From: Stappia sp. MMSF_3263
GTDB lineage: Bacteria > Pseudomonadota > Alphaproteobacteria > Rhizobiales > Stappiaceae
Reading direction: 5' to 3'
Length of the DNA stretch: 64,000 nt
Assembly: GCF_030733745.1 (NCBI RefSeq)
Contig: NZ_JASHIK010000019.1
Location: 1 to 64,000, forward strand
Shown: piece by piece, positions 56,501-64,000 of the stretch
How the letters are laid out: every line of letters starts with the position of its first letter
Position numbering within the stretch: position 1 is the stretch's first letter
The notes under the pieces: model-generated
Told to the model about the DNA's origin: nothing
What the model saw: only the letters and a program-made list of their open reading frames with translations
The model's database searches: none
Position numbers and translations under genes: made by a program

Positions 56501-57165
56501 CGGACGTTGAGGCCGAGCGGATTTCGGCGCAGACCGGCTGCACCTCCATTTCCGGCCATGTGTTCGGCCAGAAGATCGCCTACAAGGTGGGCGCTCCGGG
56601 CGAGCACCTTGTGACCAATAGTCTTGCGGTGCTGGCCGCCGTTGCGGAACTGGGCGGCGACCTTGCCCGGGCAGGCATGGCGCTGGCCGCGTTTCGCGCA
56701 CCGAAAGGGCGCGGGGAGCAGGCAAGCCTGCGCCTTGCCGAAGGGCGCGCGACGCTGATCGACGAGAGCTACAACGCCAATCCCGCATCGATGCGTGCCG
56801 CGCTCGGGCTGCTGCGGGAGACGCCGATCGAGCGCAACGGCAGGCGTATCGCCGTGATCGGCGACATGCTCGAGCTTGGCGATGCGGAACAGCAACTTCA
56901 CGCAGCGTTGCGCGGGCCTGTTGCCGAATCCGGTGCAGATCTCGTTTACTGCGCCGGACCGCGCATGCACGCCTTATGGGAACTGTTGCCGAAGCACCAG
57001 CGCGGCGCCTATTCCGAGGAAGCGGCGAGCCTGCAATCGCTGCTGATCGAGGATATCCGGCCTGGCGACGTGATCATGATCAAGGGATCGCTCGGCACGC
57101 GGATGGGTCCGCTGGTCGAAGCGCTCAAGCGCGAATTCCCCGTCGAAGACGACGGAGCCGAATAG
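53560..57165 (+). CDS. murE/murF: Fused MurE-MurF: UDP-MurNAc-tripeptide and D-Ala-D-Ala ligases in one chain
   Basis: 1201-codon uninterrupted frame carrying two ligases. Residues 1-489 are a complete MurE: P-loop TGTSGKTS (111-118), DNPR (409-412, the meso-diaminopimelate-recognition motif) and GKGHEPGQIVGD at the end. Residues about 490-728 are an acidic, low-complexity linker with an EA repeat and a Pro/Ala tail. Residues about 730-1201 are a complete MurF (RPLWRLDEMVEATSG, P-loop TGSVGKTST at 839-847, NNHWGVPLTL, EIGMNHPGEI, DESYNANPASMRAAL). Together they add meso-DAP and then D-Ala-D-Ala to the UDP-MurNAc peptide. A MurE-MurF fusion is known from Bordetella. The start at 53560 has a weak RBS; TTG 53548 is possible. 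Confidence 0.93.
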   Translation: MLLKDLTGEQVLAAPEFEVEIAGLSADSRTVTDGFVFAALKGARTDGTRFIEAARASGAGAILVGQDTPLAVLGEDAPTCPVIVSDDPRRTLALMAARFYERQPETLVAVTGTSGKTSVAVFVRQIFAHAGFEAASLGTIGTVTSRGALYGSLTTPDPVSLHQTLAQLADDGITHAALEASSHGLDQRRLDGLELKAAAFTNLGRDHLDYHPDVEHYLAAKMRLFDTLLDAERPVVLEPAAPYAWRVAAAAREHGHRVFTVGEGGEDIRLLDIRHDGFAQILSLETEAGAREVRLPLAGRFQVSNALIAAGLAICSGVPIEDALDALEVLEGAPGRLELVGETDDGALVFVDYAHKPDALDTALAALRPFTKGRLLVVFGAGGDRDPGKRPLMGAAAHRQADIVIVTDDNPRSEDPATIRAAILDGAPDALEIGDRRDAIEAAVGMLQPGDVLCIAGKGHEPGQIVGDEVLPFSDHEVAREALAAVAESDLFGALEDDGLGLDLDLDDALEQALAETFEPETETTEEEEPAELLILGGDVGEAEVRDAPDAENAPVKRAAFADDDLLDELFAEEDFSEAEAEAEAEAEAEAEAEAEAEAEAGMFPEDDAGGEILDADTATTADDTGDLDANEAAVAGEPETGGADELLPEDDVFAEEVDDFLSEDVGEADDATEQADGPTERVAAAMPPPAAPIFTAVPRATAPRAIAPRAAAISLSAPGEPVEAEPDRPLWRLDEMVEATSGELRGADIPDISGISIDSRSIAPGEAFVAIAGERFDGHDFVGKALAGGAGLAVVARDRLDRLPADGRYLVVDDPLAALRDLGRAARARSRARIVAVTGSVGKTSTKDMLKLALDPSGRTHAPVASFNNHWGVPLTLARMPADTEFGVFEIGMNHPGEITPLVQMVRPHAVIVTTVEAVHLEFFGSLERIAQAKAEIFLGLEPGGLALLNRDNNQFDLLTYLAKAAGIRRIATFGRAGPADVEAERISAQTGCTSISGHVFGQKIAYKVGAPGEHLVTNSLAVLAAVAELGGDLARAGMALAAFRAPKGRGEQASLRLAEGRATLIDESYNANPASMRAALGLLRETPIERNGRRIAVIGDMLELGDAEQQLHAALRGPVAESGADLVYCAGPRMHALWELLPKHQRGAYSEEAASLQSLLIEDIRPGDVIMIKGSLGTRMGPLVEALKREFPVEDDGAE
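55291..55362 (+). repeat. (GAAGCA)11 hexanucleotide microsatellite plus one GAAGCC unit
   Basis: Eleven perfect tandem copies of GAAGCA (55291-55356), then GAAGCC. In the murE/murF frame it encodes a Glu-Ala dipeptide repeat in the linker. The unit length is divisible by three, so copy-number change keeps the frame. Confidence 0.97.
55654..55698 (+). repeat. Three tandem 15-bp units in the murE-murF linker
   Basis: CCCCGTGCCACCGCT, CCCCGTGCCATCGCT and CCTCGTGCCGCCGCG are consecutive imperfect copies. They encode Pro-Arg-Ala-x-Ala repeats in the proline/alanine-rich end of the linker. Confidence 0.85.
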
Positions 57166-57178
57166 GAACGTCTGATAG

Positions 57179-58264
<1,086 letters not shown>

Positions 58265-58268
58265 GGCG

Positions 58269-59669
58269 ATGATCGCGGTCAGCTGCTTCACGGGCAGGAC
58301 TGTCGCCGTCTTCGGCCTTGGAGGGTCGGGGATCGCGACGGCGCGCGCGCTTCTTGCCGGTGGCGCCAGGGTTGTTGCATTCGACGATAATCCGGCCGGT
58401 TGCGAGACGGCGCGCACCGCAGGGATCGAGGTCGCCGACCTGCGCCAGGCCGACTGGACCGGCATCGCGGCGCTGGTATTGGCACCCGGCGTTCCTCTGA
58501 CCCATCCGCAGCCGCACTGGAGCGTCGATCTTGCGCGGGCGCACGGGGTCGAGGTGATCGGCGATATCGAGCTTTTCGTCCGCGAGCGGAACCGCACTGC
58601 GCTGGATGCGCCGCTTGTCGCGATCACCGGGACCAACGGCAAGTCGACGACCACGGCCCTGATCGCGCATGTCCTGAAGGCGGCGGGCCGGGACGTGCAG
58701 ATGGGCGGCAATATCGGCGTTCCGATCCTGGAACTGGAAGAGGCGAGCGCCGGTCGCATCCACGTGATCGAATGCTCCTCCTACCAGATCGATCTGGCAC
58801 CCTCGCTTGCGCCGTCTGTCGGCGTTCTGCTCAACATCACGCCGGACCATCTCGACCGACACGGCACGCTTGCCGGTTACGCGGCCGTCAAGGAGCGCCT
58901 GATCGCCGGCAGCCGCATGGCCATCGTGGGTGTCGACGACAGCCTGAGCGCGGCGATCGCCGATCGGGCCGGGCAGGGGGGAACCGAGACCCTGCGCATC
59001 AGCGCGCGCCATCCGGTGGCCGACGGCGTCTATGCCGAGGGCAGCAGCGTATGGCTGGCGCAGGCCGCGATGCAGACGCCGTTTGTCGACCTTGCCCCGA
59101 TCACCTCGCTGCGCGGTGCGCACAACGCGCAGAACGCGGCCGCCGCGATTGCTGTTTGCCGGAAACTGGGTCTGTCGGATGAGGAGATCCGCGGCGGACT
59201 GGAGAGCTTTCCCGGACTTGAACACCGGATGGAAGTGGTGGCGCGCGCAGGTCGCGTGCTCTTCGTCAACGATAGCAAGGCGACCAATGCCGATGCCGCG
59301 GAGCGTGCGCTGGCAAGCTATGAGCGGATCTACTGGATCGCCGGAGGGCGTGCGAAGGCCGGCGGGATCGACAGCCTGCAGCCGTATTTCGGGCGGATTG
59401 CCAAGGCCTACCTGATCGGCGAGGCGGCGGATGCCTTCGCCGCCACGCTCGATGGGCGTGTGGCTTTCGAGACTTGCGGCACGCTGGCTGAGGCAACCAT
59501 GGTGGCCGCGCGCGACGCGGGCCGGGACGCCCATGACGAGCCGGTGGTGCTGTTGTCGCCGGCCTGCGCCTCCTTCGACCAGTTTCCCAATTTCGAGGCC
59601 CGCGGGCGGGCGTTTTCCGAGGCGGCACGGTCCGCCGCCTCGCGCCACGCCGGACAGGAGGTTGCCTGA
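58269..59669 (+). CDS. murD: UDP-N-acetylmuramoyl-L-alanine--D-glutamate ligase
   Basis: 466-residue Mur ligase that adds D-glutamate to UDP-MurNAc-L-Ala. The N-terminal Rossmann part has [18 protein letters not shown], the P-loop is TGTNGKST (120-127), and [36 protein letters not shown] and [19 protein letters not shown] follow. It starts 4 bp after mraY; its stop overlaps the ftsW start by one base (TGATG). Confidence 0.96.
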   Translation: MIAVSCFTGRTVAVFGLGGSGIATARALLAGGARVVAFDDNPAGCETARTAGIEVADLRQADWTGIAALVLAPGVPLTHPQPHWSVDLARAHGVEVIGDIELFVRERNRTALDAPLVAITGTNGKSTTTALIAHVLKAAGRDVQMGGNIGVPILELEEASAGRIHVIECSSYQIDLAPSLAPSVGVLLNITPDHLDRHGTLAGYAAVKERLIAGSRMAIVGVDDSLSAAIADRAGQGGTETLRISARHPVADGVYAEGSSVWLAQAAMQTPFVDLAPITSLRGAHNAQNAAAAIAVCRKLGLSDEEIRGGLESFPGLEHRMEVVARAGRVLFVNDSKATNADAAERALASYERIYWIAGGRAKAGGIDSLQPYFGRIAKAYLIGEAADAFAATLDGRVAFETCGTLAEATMVAARDAGRDAHDEPVVLLSPACASFDQFPNFEARGRAFSEAARSAASRHAGQEVA

Positions 59670-60826
59670 TGGTCAGCCGCGCAGATCGCAGTCCCTTTGC
59701 CGAATGGCTCTGGACCGTCGACCGGTATCTGGTTGCCGGCTTCATCATCCTCATGATCGGCGGCATCGTCCTGTCCTTCGCCGCCAGTCCGGCGGTGGCC
59801 GAAAGGCTCGGGATCGACAGCTATCATTTCATCAAGCGGCAGGCGATGTTCCTGCTGCCGGCTCTCGCCTTGATGCTGGCGATCTCGGCCCTGAGCCCGC
59901 GCATGGTGCGCCGGGCCGCTCTCCTGCTCTTTGCGGTCGCGCTGGTGATGATGGTGGCGACACTCTTCATTGGTCTGGAGGCCAAGGGCGCCCGGCGCTG
60001 GATCAACCTGCTCGGCTTCTCGATCCAGCCCTCGGAGTTTCTCAAGCCCGCACTGATCGTTCTGGTTTCCTTCCTGCTGTCGGAAGGAGGTCGCCGGCCA
60101 GAGGTTCCCGGCACCCTGTTCTCGCTGCTGCTGTTCATCATGGCGGCCGCCTTGCTTGTCGCCCAGCCCGACTTCGGCCAGACCATGCTGCTGGCCCTGG
60201 TCTTCGCGGCGCTGATCTTCCTGAACGGCCTGTCATGGATGGCAATCGTGCCGATCGGCACGCTCGGCATCGGCGGCCTTGTCGCCGCCTATGTCATGCT
60301 TCCGCACGTGCAAAGCCGTGTCGACCGGTTCCTCGATCCAAGCTCGGGCGATACGTTCAACATCGACCGGGCGATCGAGGCCTTCGTCGCGGGCAGCTGG
60401 TTCGGCCGCGGGCCCGGCGAGGGCACCATCAAGCGCGTCCTTCCGGAAAGTCACACCGATTTCATCTTCGCTGTCGCCGCGGAGGAGTTCGGCATCGTCG
60501 TCTGCCTGCTGTTGCTTCTGGTCTTCACCTTCGTGGTGCTGCGCGGGCTCTCGCACGCCGCACAGGACAGCGACCCCTTCGGCCGGTTGGCGACCGCAGG
60601 ACTGATGGTGCTTTTCGGCATCCAGGCCTGCATCAACATGGCGGTGAATCTCAACCTGATGCCCGCCAAGGGCATGACCCTGCCCTTCATCTCCTATGGC
60701 GGTTCCTCTCTGCTGGCGACCGCCATCTCGATGGGCTTCGTCCTGGCGCTGACGCGACGACGCCCGCAAGCCTCACGCTCCGACAGCGTGGTCGTCTCGC
60801 GGCTGTCTCCCGCCAGCCTGTCGTAA
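59669..60826 (+). CDS. ftsW: Septal peptidoglycan glycosyltransferase FtsW (SEDS)
   Basis: 385-residue polytopic protein of the SEDS family with about ten hydrophobic segments. SEDS markers: GARRWINLLGFSIQPSEFLKPALIV, the large loop with QSRVDRFLD, GRGPGEGTIKRVLPESHTDFIFAVAAEEFG (conserved catalytic region) and PFISYGGSSLLATAISMG. It polymerises lipid II at the division site in partnership with FtsI (51768). Confidence 0.95.
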   Translation: MVSRADRSPFAEWLWTVDRYLVAGFIILMIGGIVLSFAASPAVAERLGIDSYHFIKRQAMFLLPALALMLAISALSPRMVRRAALLLFAVALVMMVATLFIGLEAKGARRWINLLGFSIQPSEFLKPALIVLVSFLLSEGGRRPEVPGTLFSLLLFIMAAALLVAQPDFGQTMLLALVFAALIFLNGLSWMAIVPIGTLGIGGLVAAYVMLPHVQSRVDRFLDPSSGDTFNIDRAIEAFVAGSWFGRGPGEGTIKRVLPESHTDFIFAVAAEEFGIVVCLLLLLVFTFVVLRGLSHAAQDSDPFGRLATAGLMVLFGIQACINMAVNLNLMPAKGMTLPFISYGGSSLLATAISMGFVLALTRRRPQASRSDSVVVSRLSPASLS

Positions 60827-60836
60827 GCGAGGCGTC

Positions 60837-61982
60837 ATGACACGGACGTTTCTCCTTACCGCCGGCGGTACCGGCGGCCATCTCTTTCCCGCGCAGGCGC
60901 TGGCCGGCGAACTGGTCCGGCGCGGCCATGTGGTGGAACTTGCCACCGATCACCGGGTCAGCGACTACGGCTCCGACTTTCCCGCCCGTGCGGTTCATGT
61001 GGTTTCCTCGGCGACGCTGGGTGGGCGGTCGCCCGTCGCGCTCGTGCGCACAGCGTGGAAGCTCGGCAAGGGGCTTTTGCAGGCGCGCGCGCTGATCCGA
61101 CGTCTGCGGCCCGATGCGGTGGTCGGCTTCGGCGGCTATCCGACCTTCCCGCCGATGTTCGCGGCCTTCCTTGCCGGCGTGCCGAGCGTGCTGCACGAGG
61201 CGAATGCGGTGATGGGCCGAGCGAACCGGATGCTTGCCGGTCGCGCGAGCGCGGTGGCGACGAGCTTCCCGCTTGTGGGAGAGGCCGCCGGAGAGCATGC
61301 GGCCAAGTCGGTGCGAACCGGCAACCCCGTGCGCGAGGCGGTCATCGCGGCAAGCGGAACGCCCTATTCGGCGCCGCGCGCCGGCGAGCCCTTCGACCTT
61401 CTGGTCTTCGGCGGATCGCAGGGTGCGCGTTACTTTTCCCAGGTGATGGCGGGTGCGCTGGAGTGTCTTGCGCCGGAAACCCGTGCCCGTCTTGCGCTGG
61501 TACAGCAGTGCCGCGCAGAGGACATCGACACTGTGCGCTCCGCGTGCGACCGGCTTGGTGTGACGGCGGAACTCGCGCCGTTCTTTTCCGACATGCCGGC
61601 GCGGATTGCCGGCGCGCATCTGGTGCTGTGCCGCTCGGGCGCTTCCAGCGTCAGCGAGTTGGCCGTGATCGGGCGACCGTCGGTGCTGGTCCCATTGCCG
61701 CATGCACTGGACAATGATCAGGGCCGCAATGCGGAAGTGCTGGCGCGTGCCGGCGGTGCCTGGCCGGTCAACCAGGCCGAATTGAGCCCGGAACGGCTCG
61801 CGGCGTTGCTCACCGAGCTGATGGATACTCCGGAGCGTCTCGCGCAGGCGGCGGAGGCCGCGCGCGCTGCGGGTCGTCCGGATGCGGTCTCGCTGCTTGC
61901 CGATCTTGTCGAACATGTCGCCGCGAGGACGCCGCTGGACGCGCTTGCGGCGCGCGAAACCCAAAACGGAGACGCATCATGA
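60837..61982 (+). CDS. murG: UDP-GlcNAc:undecaprenyl-PP-MurNAc-pentapeptide GlcNAc transferase
   Basis: 381-residue GT28 glycosyltransferase that converts lipid I to lipid II at the cytoplasmic membrane face. The glycine-rich N-terminal loop is [16 protein letters not shown], followed by [11 protein letters not shown] and [14 protein letters not shown]. The C-terminal UDP-GlcNAc site is [12 protein letters not shown] and [36 protein letters not shown]. It starts 10 bp after ftsW and overlaps murC by 4 bp. Confidence 0.96.
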   Translation: MTRTFLLTAGGTGGHLFPAQALAGELVRRGHVVELATDHRVSDYGSDFPARAVHVVSSATLGGRSPVALVRTAWKLGKGLLQARALIRRLRPDAVVGFGGYPTFPPMFAAFLAGVPSVLHEANAVMGRANRMLAGRASAVATSFPLVGEAAGEHAAKSVRTGNPVREAVIAASGTPYSAPRAGEPFDLLVFGGSQGARYFSQVMAGALECLAPETRARLALVQQCRAEDIDTVRSACDRLGVTAELAPFFSDMPARIAGAHLVLCRSGASSVSELAVIGRPSVLVPLPHALDNDQGRNAEVLARAGGAWPVNQAELSPERLAALLTELMDTPERLAQAAEAARAAGRPDAVSLLADLVEHVAARTPLDALAARETQNGDAS

Positions 61983-63397
61983 AGATGCCCCAGGACCTTG
62001 GTCCGGTTCATTTCATCGGTATCGGCGGCATTGGCATGAGCGGCATCGCCGAAGTGCTGCACATGCTTGGCTACACGGTGCAGGGATCGGACCTTTCCGA
62101 GAGCGCCAATGTCAAGCGGCTGCGCGACAAGGGCATTGCGGTGAAGGTCGGTCACGACGGCGCCAATATCGGCGACGCCCGTGTCGTTGTCGTCTCCTCG
62201 GCGATCAAGCGCGACAATCCCGAGCTGATCGCCGCGCGCGAACGGTTCCTGCCGATCGTGCGCCGCGCCGAGATGCTGGCCGAGCTGATGCGCTTCAAGC
62301 AGGCGATCGCCATTGGCGGCACGCACGGCAAGACGACGACCACCTCGATCATCGCCGCCGTGCTCGATGCCGGCGGTCTGGATCCGACCGTCATCAACGG
62401 CGGCATCATCAACGCCTACGGTACCAATGCGCGCATGGGACAGGGCGACTGGATGGTGGTGGAGGCGGACGAAAGCGACGGCACCTTCGTCAAGTTGCCG
62501 GCGGATATCGCCGTCGTCACCAATATCGATCCGGAGCATCTCGACCACTACGGCGACTTCGACGGGGTGCGCGACGCCTTCCTGCAATTCGTCGAGAACG
62601 TGCCGTTCTACGGTTTCGCGGTGATGTGCCTCGACCATCCGGAAGTGCAGGCCATGGTCGGGCGGATCGAGGATCGCCAGGTGATCACCTATGGCCAGAA
62701 CCGGCAGGCGGACGTGCGGTTCTTCGACCTTCGCACGCAAGGGGCGGCGTCGGTGTTCTCCGTCGAACTGCGCGACCGGGTTGCCGGCACGGCCGAGACG
62801 GTTGAGGACCTGAGCCTGCCGATGCCCGGGCTGCACAATGTCTCCAATGCGACGGCGGCGATCGCGGTTGCCTGGAAGCTCGGCATCTCGCCCGAACAGA
62901 TCCGCAAGGGCCTGGCCGCTTTCCGGGGGGTCAAGCGGCGCTTCACCCATACCGGCTCGGCGGACGGGATCGAGGTCTTCGACGACTACGCCCATCACCC
63001 GGTGGAAATCCGCGCCGTCCTGTCGGCCGCCCGCGCCGTTGCGCCAGGCAAGGTGGTCGCGGTTGTCCAGCCGCATCGCTACACACGGCTGGAAAGCCTG
63101 TTCGACGAGTTCTCCGCCTGTTTCAACGACGCGGACCACGTGATCTGCGCGCCGGTCTATGCGGCGGGCGAGGCACCGCGCGAGGGCATCGACCATCATG
63201 CGCTTGCCAACGGCATCCGCGCCAGCGGGCACCGCAGCGTCCATGCCATCGCCAGCGAGGACGAGCTTGCCGGCACGGTGGCGCGGATTGCGGAGCCGGG
63301 CGACTATGTCGTCTGCCTGGGCGCGGGGAGCATCTCGCAATGGGCCCAGCTTCTCCCCGAAGCGCTGACGGCCGCACGCGGCGGTGCCGGGGCATGA
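61979..63397 (+). CDS. murC: UDP-N-acetylmuramate--L-alanine ligase
   Basis: 472-residue Mur ligase, the first amino-acid-adding step. N-terminal [31 protein letters not shown]-loop [10 protein letters not shown] (113-122), [29 protein letters not shown], and [16 protein letters not shown] in the C-terminal domain. ATGA overlaps with murG upstream and murB downstream. An ATG at 61985 is a minor alternative start. Confidence 0.96.
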   Translation: MKMPQDLGPVHFIGIGGIGMSGIAEVLHMLGYTVQGSDLSESANVKRLRDKGIAVKVGHDGANIGDARVVVVSSAIKRDNPELIAARERFLPIVRRAEMLAELMRFKQAIAIGGTHGKTTTTSIIAAVLDAGGLDPTVINGGIINAYGTNARMGQGDWMVVEADESDGTFVKLPADIAVVTNIDPEHLDHYGDFDGVRDAFLQFVENVPFYGFAVMCLDHPEVQAMVGRIEDRQVITYGQNRQADVRFFDLRTQGAASVFSVELRDRVAGTAETVEDLSLPMPGLHNVSNATAAIAVAWKLGISPEQIRKGLAAFRGVKRRFTHTGSADGIEVFDDYAHHPVEIRAVLSAARAVAPGKVVAVVQPHRYTRLESLFDEFSACFNDADHVICAPVYAAGEAPREGIDHHALANGIRASGHRSVHAIASEDELAGTVARIAEPGDYVVCLGAGSISQWAQLLPEALTAARGGAGA

Positions 63398-64000
63398 GCT
63401 TTCCCGATCTCATCGGCAGGCACGGGCTGGACCGCATCGGGCTGCGAGGCAAGCTGACGGCGAACCAGCCGCTTTCGGCGGTGACCTGGTTTCGCGTCGG
63501 CGGACCGGCGCAGCTTCTGTTCCAGCCCGCCGATACGCAGGACCTGGCCAACTTCCTGTCGCACCTGCCGGACGAGGTTCCGGTGCTGCCGGTCGGCCTG
63601 GGATCGAACCTGCTGGTGCGCGACGGCGGCATTCCGGGCGTGGTGATACGACTTGGCGCAAAGGGGTTCGGCTCGGTCGTCGTGGAAGGCGACGGTGCAA
63701 TCCGCGCCGGCGCGGCGGTGCCCGACCGGCGGCTTGCCGAGGCGGCGGCGGAAGCCGGGCAGGGTGGTTTCGCCTTCTATGCCGGCATCCCCGGAGGAGT
63801 TGGCGGGGCCCTGCGCATGAACGCTGGCGCGCATGGCAGCGAGACGGCGGGTGTGGTCGTCGAATTGGCCGGCGTCACGCGGGCCGGGGAGATCGTGCGC
63901 CTGAGCCGTGCCGACATGGATTATCGCTACCGGCACAGCACCCAGCCCGGCGACACGGTCTTTACCGAGGCAGTGTTTCGCGGAGAGCCGCGCGAGCGCG
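63394..64000 (+). CDS. murB: UDP-N-acetylenolpyruvoylglucosamine reductase (partial at window end)
   Basis: First 202 codons of a flavoprotein that reduces UDP-GlcNAc-enolpyruvate to UDP-MurNAc. FAD-binding blocks: [70 protein letters not shown]. The reading frame is open at base 64000, so the C-terminus lies outside. It starts 4 bp inside murC; the coupling continues the Mur chain. Confidence 0.93.
   Translation, partial: MSFPDLIGRHGLDRIGLRGKLTANQPLSAVTWFRVGGPAQLLFQPADTQDLANFLSHLPDEVPVLPVGLGSNLLVRDGGIPGVVIRLGAKGFGSVVVEGDGAIRAGAAVPDRRLAEAAAEAGQGGFAFYAGIPGGVGGALRMNAGAHGSETAGVVVELAGVTRAGEIVRLSRADMDYRYRHSTQPGDTVFTEAVFRGEPRER

Noticed and set aside
55288-56970. Minus-strand frame across the murE-murF linker containing long Phe-Cys repeats
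   Set aside because: The repeat is only the GAAGCA microsatellite read on the other strand; there is no RBS or domain.

Overview
The window is high-GC chromosomal DNA from an alphaproteobacterium, most probably a member of the Hyphomicrobiales (Rhizobiales) close to Stappia/Roseibium. Support for this includes an rnpB gene directly upstream of the mraZ division/cell-wall cluster, three tandem BA14K-family proteins, DUF2336 and DUF2293 proteins, an ArsR-methyltransferase fusion ahead of metF-metH, and a meso-DAP-type MurE. The genus is inferred from gene content and style and was not searched. I see no transposase, prophage, integrase, CRISPR array or tRNA.

Layout. 1-5.9 kb: a small lipoprotein, the ABC-F translation factor EttA, a MOSC protein, a Cys-rich secreted protein of unknown function, and a compact overlapping operon oxyR - PAS/LuxR regulator - DUF2293. 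OxyR is divergent from the catalase gene katA (6.0-7.5 kb). 7.7-14.6 kb: an acyltransferase-3 membrane protein and the methionine-cycle operon (ArsR-methyltransferase regulator, metF, metH), with a perfect 18-bp palindromic operator at its promoter. 14.8-21.8 kb: an MscS channel, two DUF2336 paralogues, TrmO, AzoR and a likely unannotated 27-residue membrane peptide. 21.9-29.4 kb: an amidase, three tandem BA14K exported proteins, a HugZ/DUF2470-type protein, a secreted alpha/beta hydrolase, a MAPEG protein, a Tim44-domain protein and a small exported protein.

29.5-39.2 kb is a coherent catabolic module: a fused 5-oxoprolinase/hydantoinase A+B, a TRAP transporter (dctP-dctQ-dctM), a DadA-like FAD amino-acid oxidoreductase, an Asp/Glu/hydantoin-racemase-type protein and a winged-helix regulator. 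The 5-oxoprolinase promoter and the dadA-racemase divergent promoter share a 22-bp element (19/22 identical) with a palindromic core. This suggests one regulon for uptake and breakdown of pyroglutamate-like or D-amino-acid-derived compounds. 39.2-49.0 kb is mixed: a GGDEF-EAL protein, fumC, an SDR that lacks its catalytic residues, a TerB/DnaJ protein, a LysE exporter, an AmiD-type amidase, a lytic transglycosylase lipoprotein, and a MocR regulator divergent from an FMN-binding protein.

49.06-64 kb holds rnpB and then the division/cell-wall (dcw) cluster mraZ-rsmH-ftsL-ftsI-murE::murF-mraY-murD-ftsW-murG-murC-murB, in tight, mostly overlapping order. murB runs off the end of the window. The most unusual item is that murE and murF form one continuous 1201-codon reading frame, joined by a roughly 240-residue acidic linker that carries an 11-copy pure hexanucleotide microsatellite and a second 15-bp tandem repeat. 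Upstream of mraZ is a strictly 10-bp-phased array of MraZ-box-like repeats.
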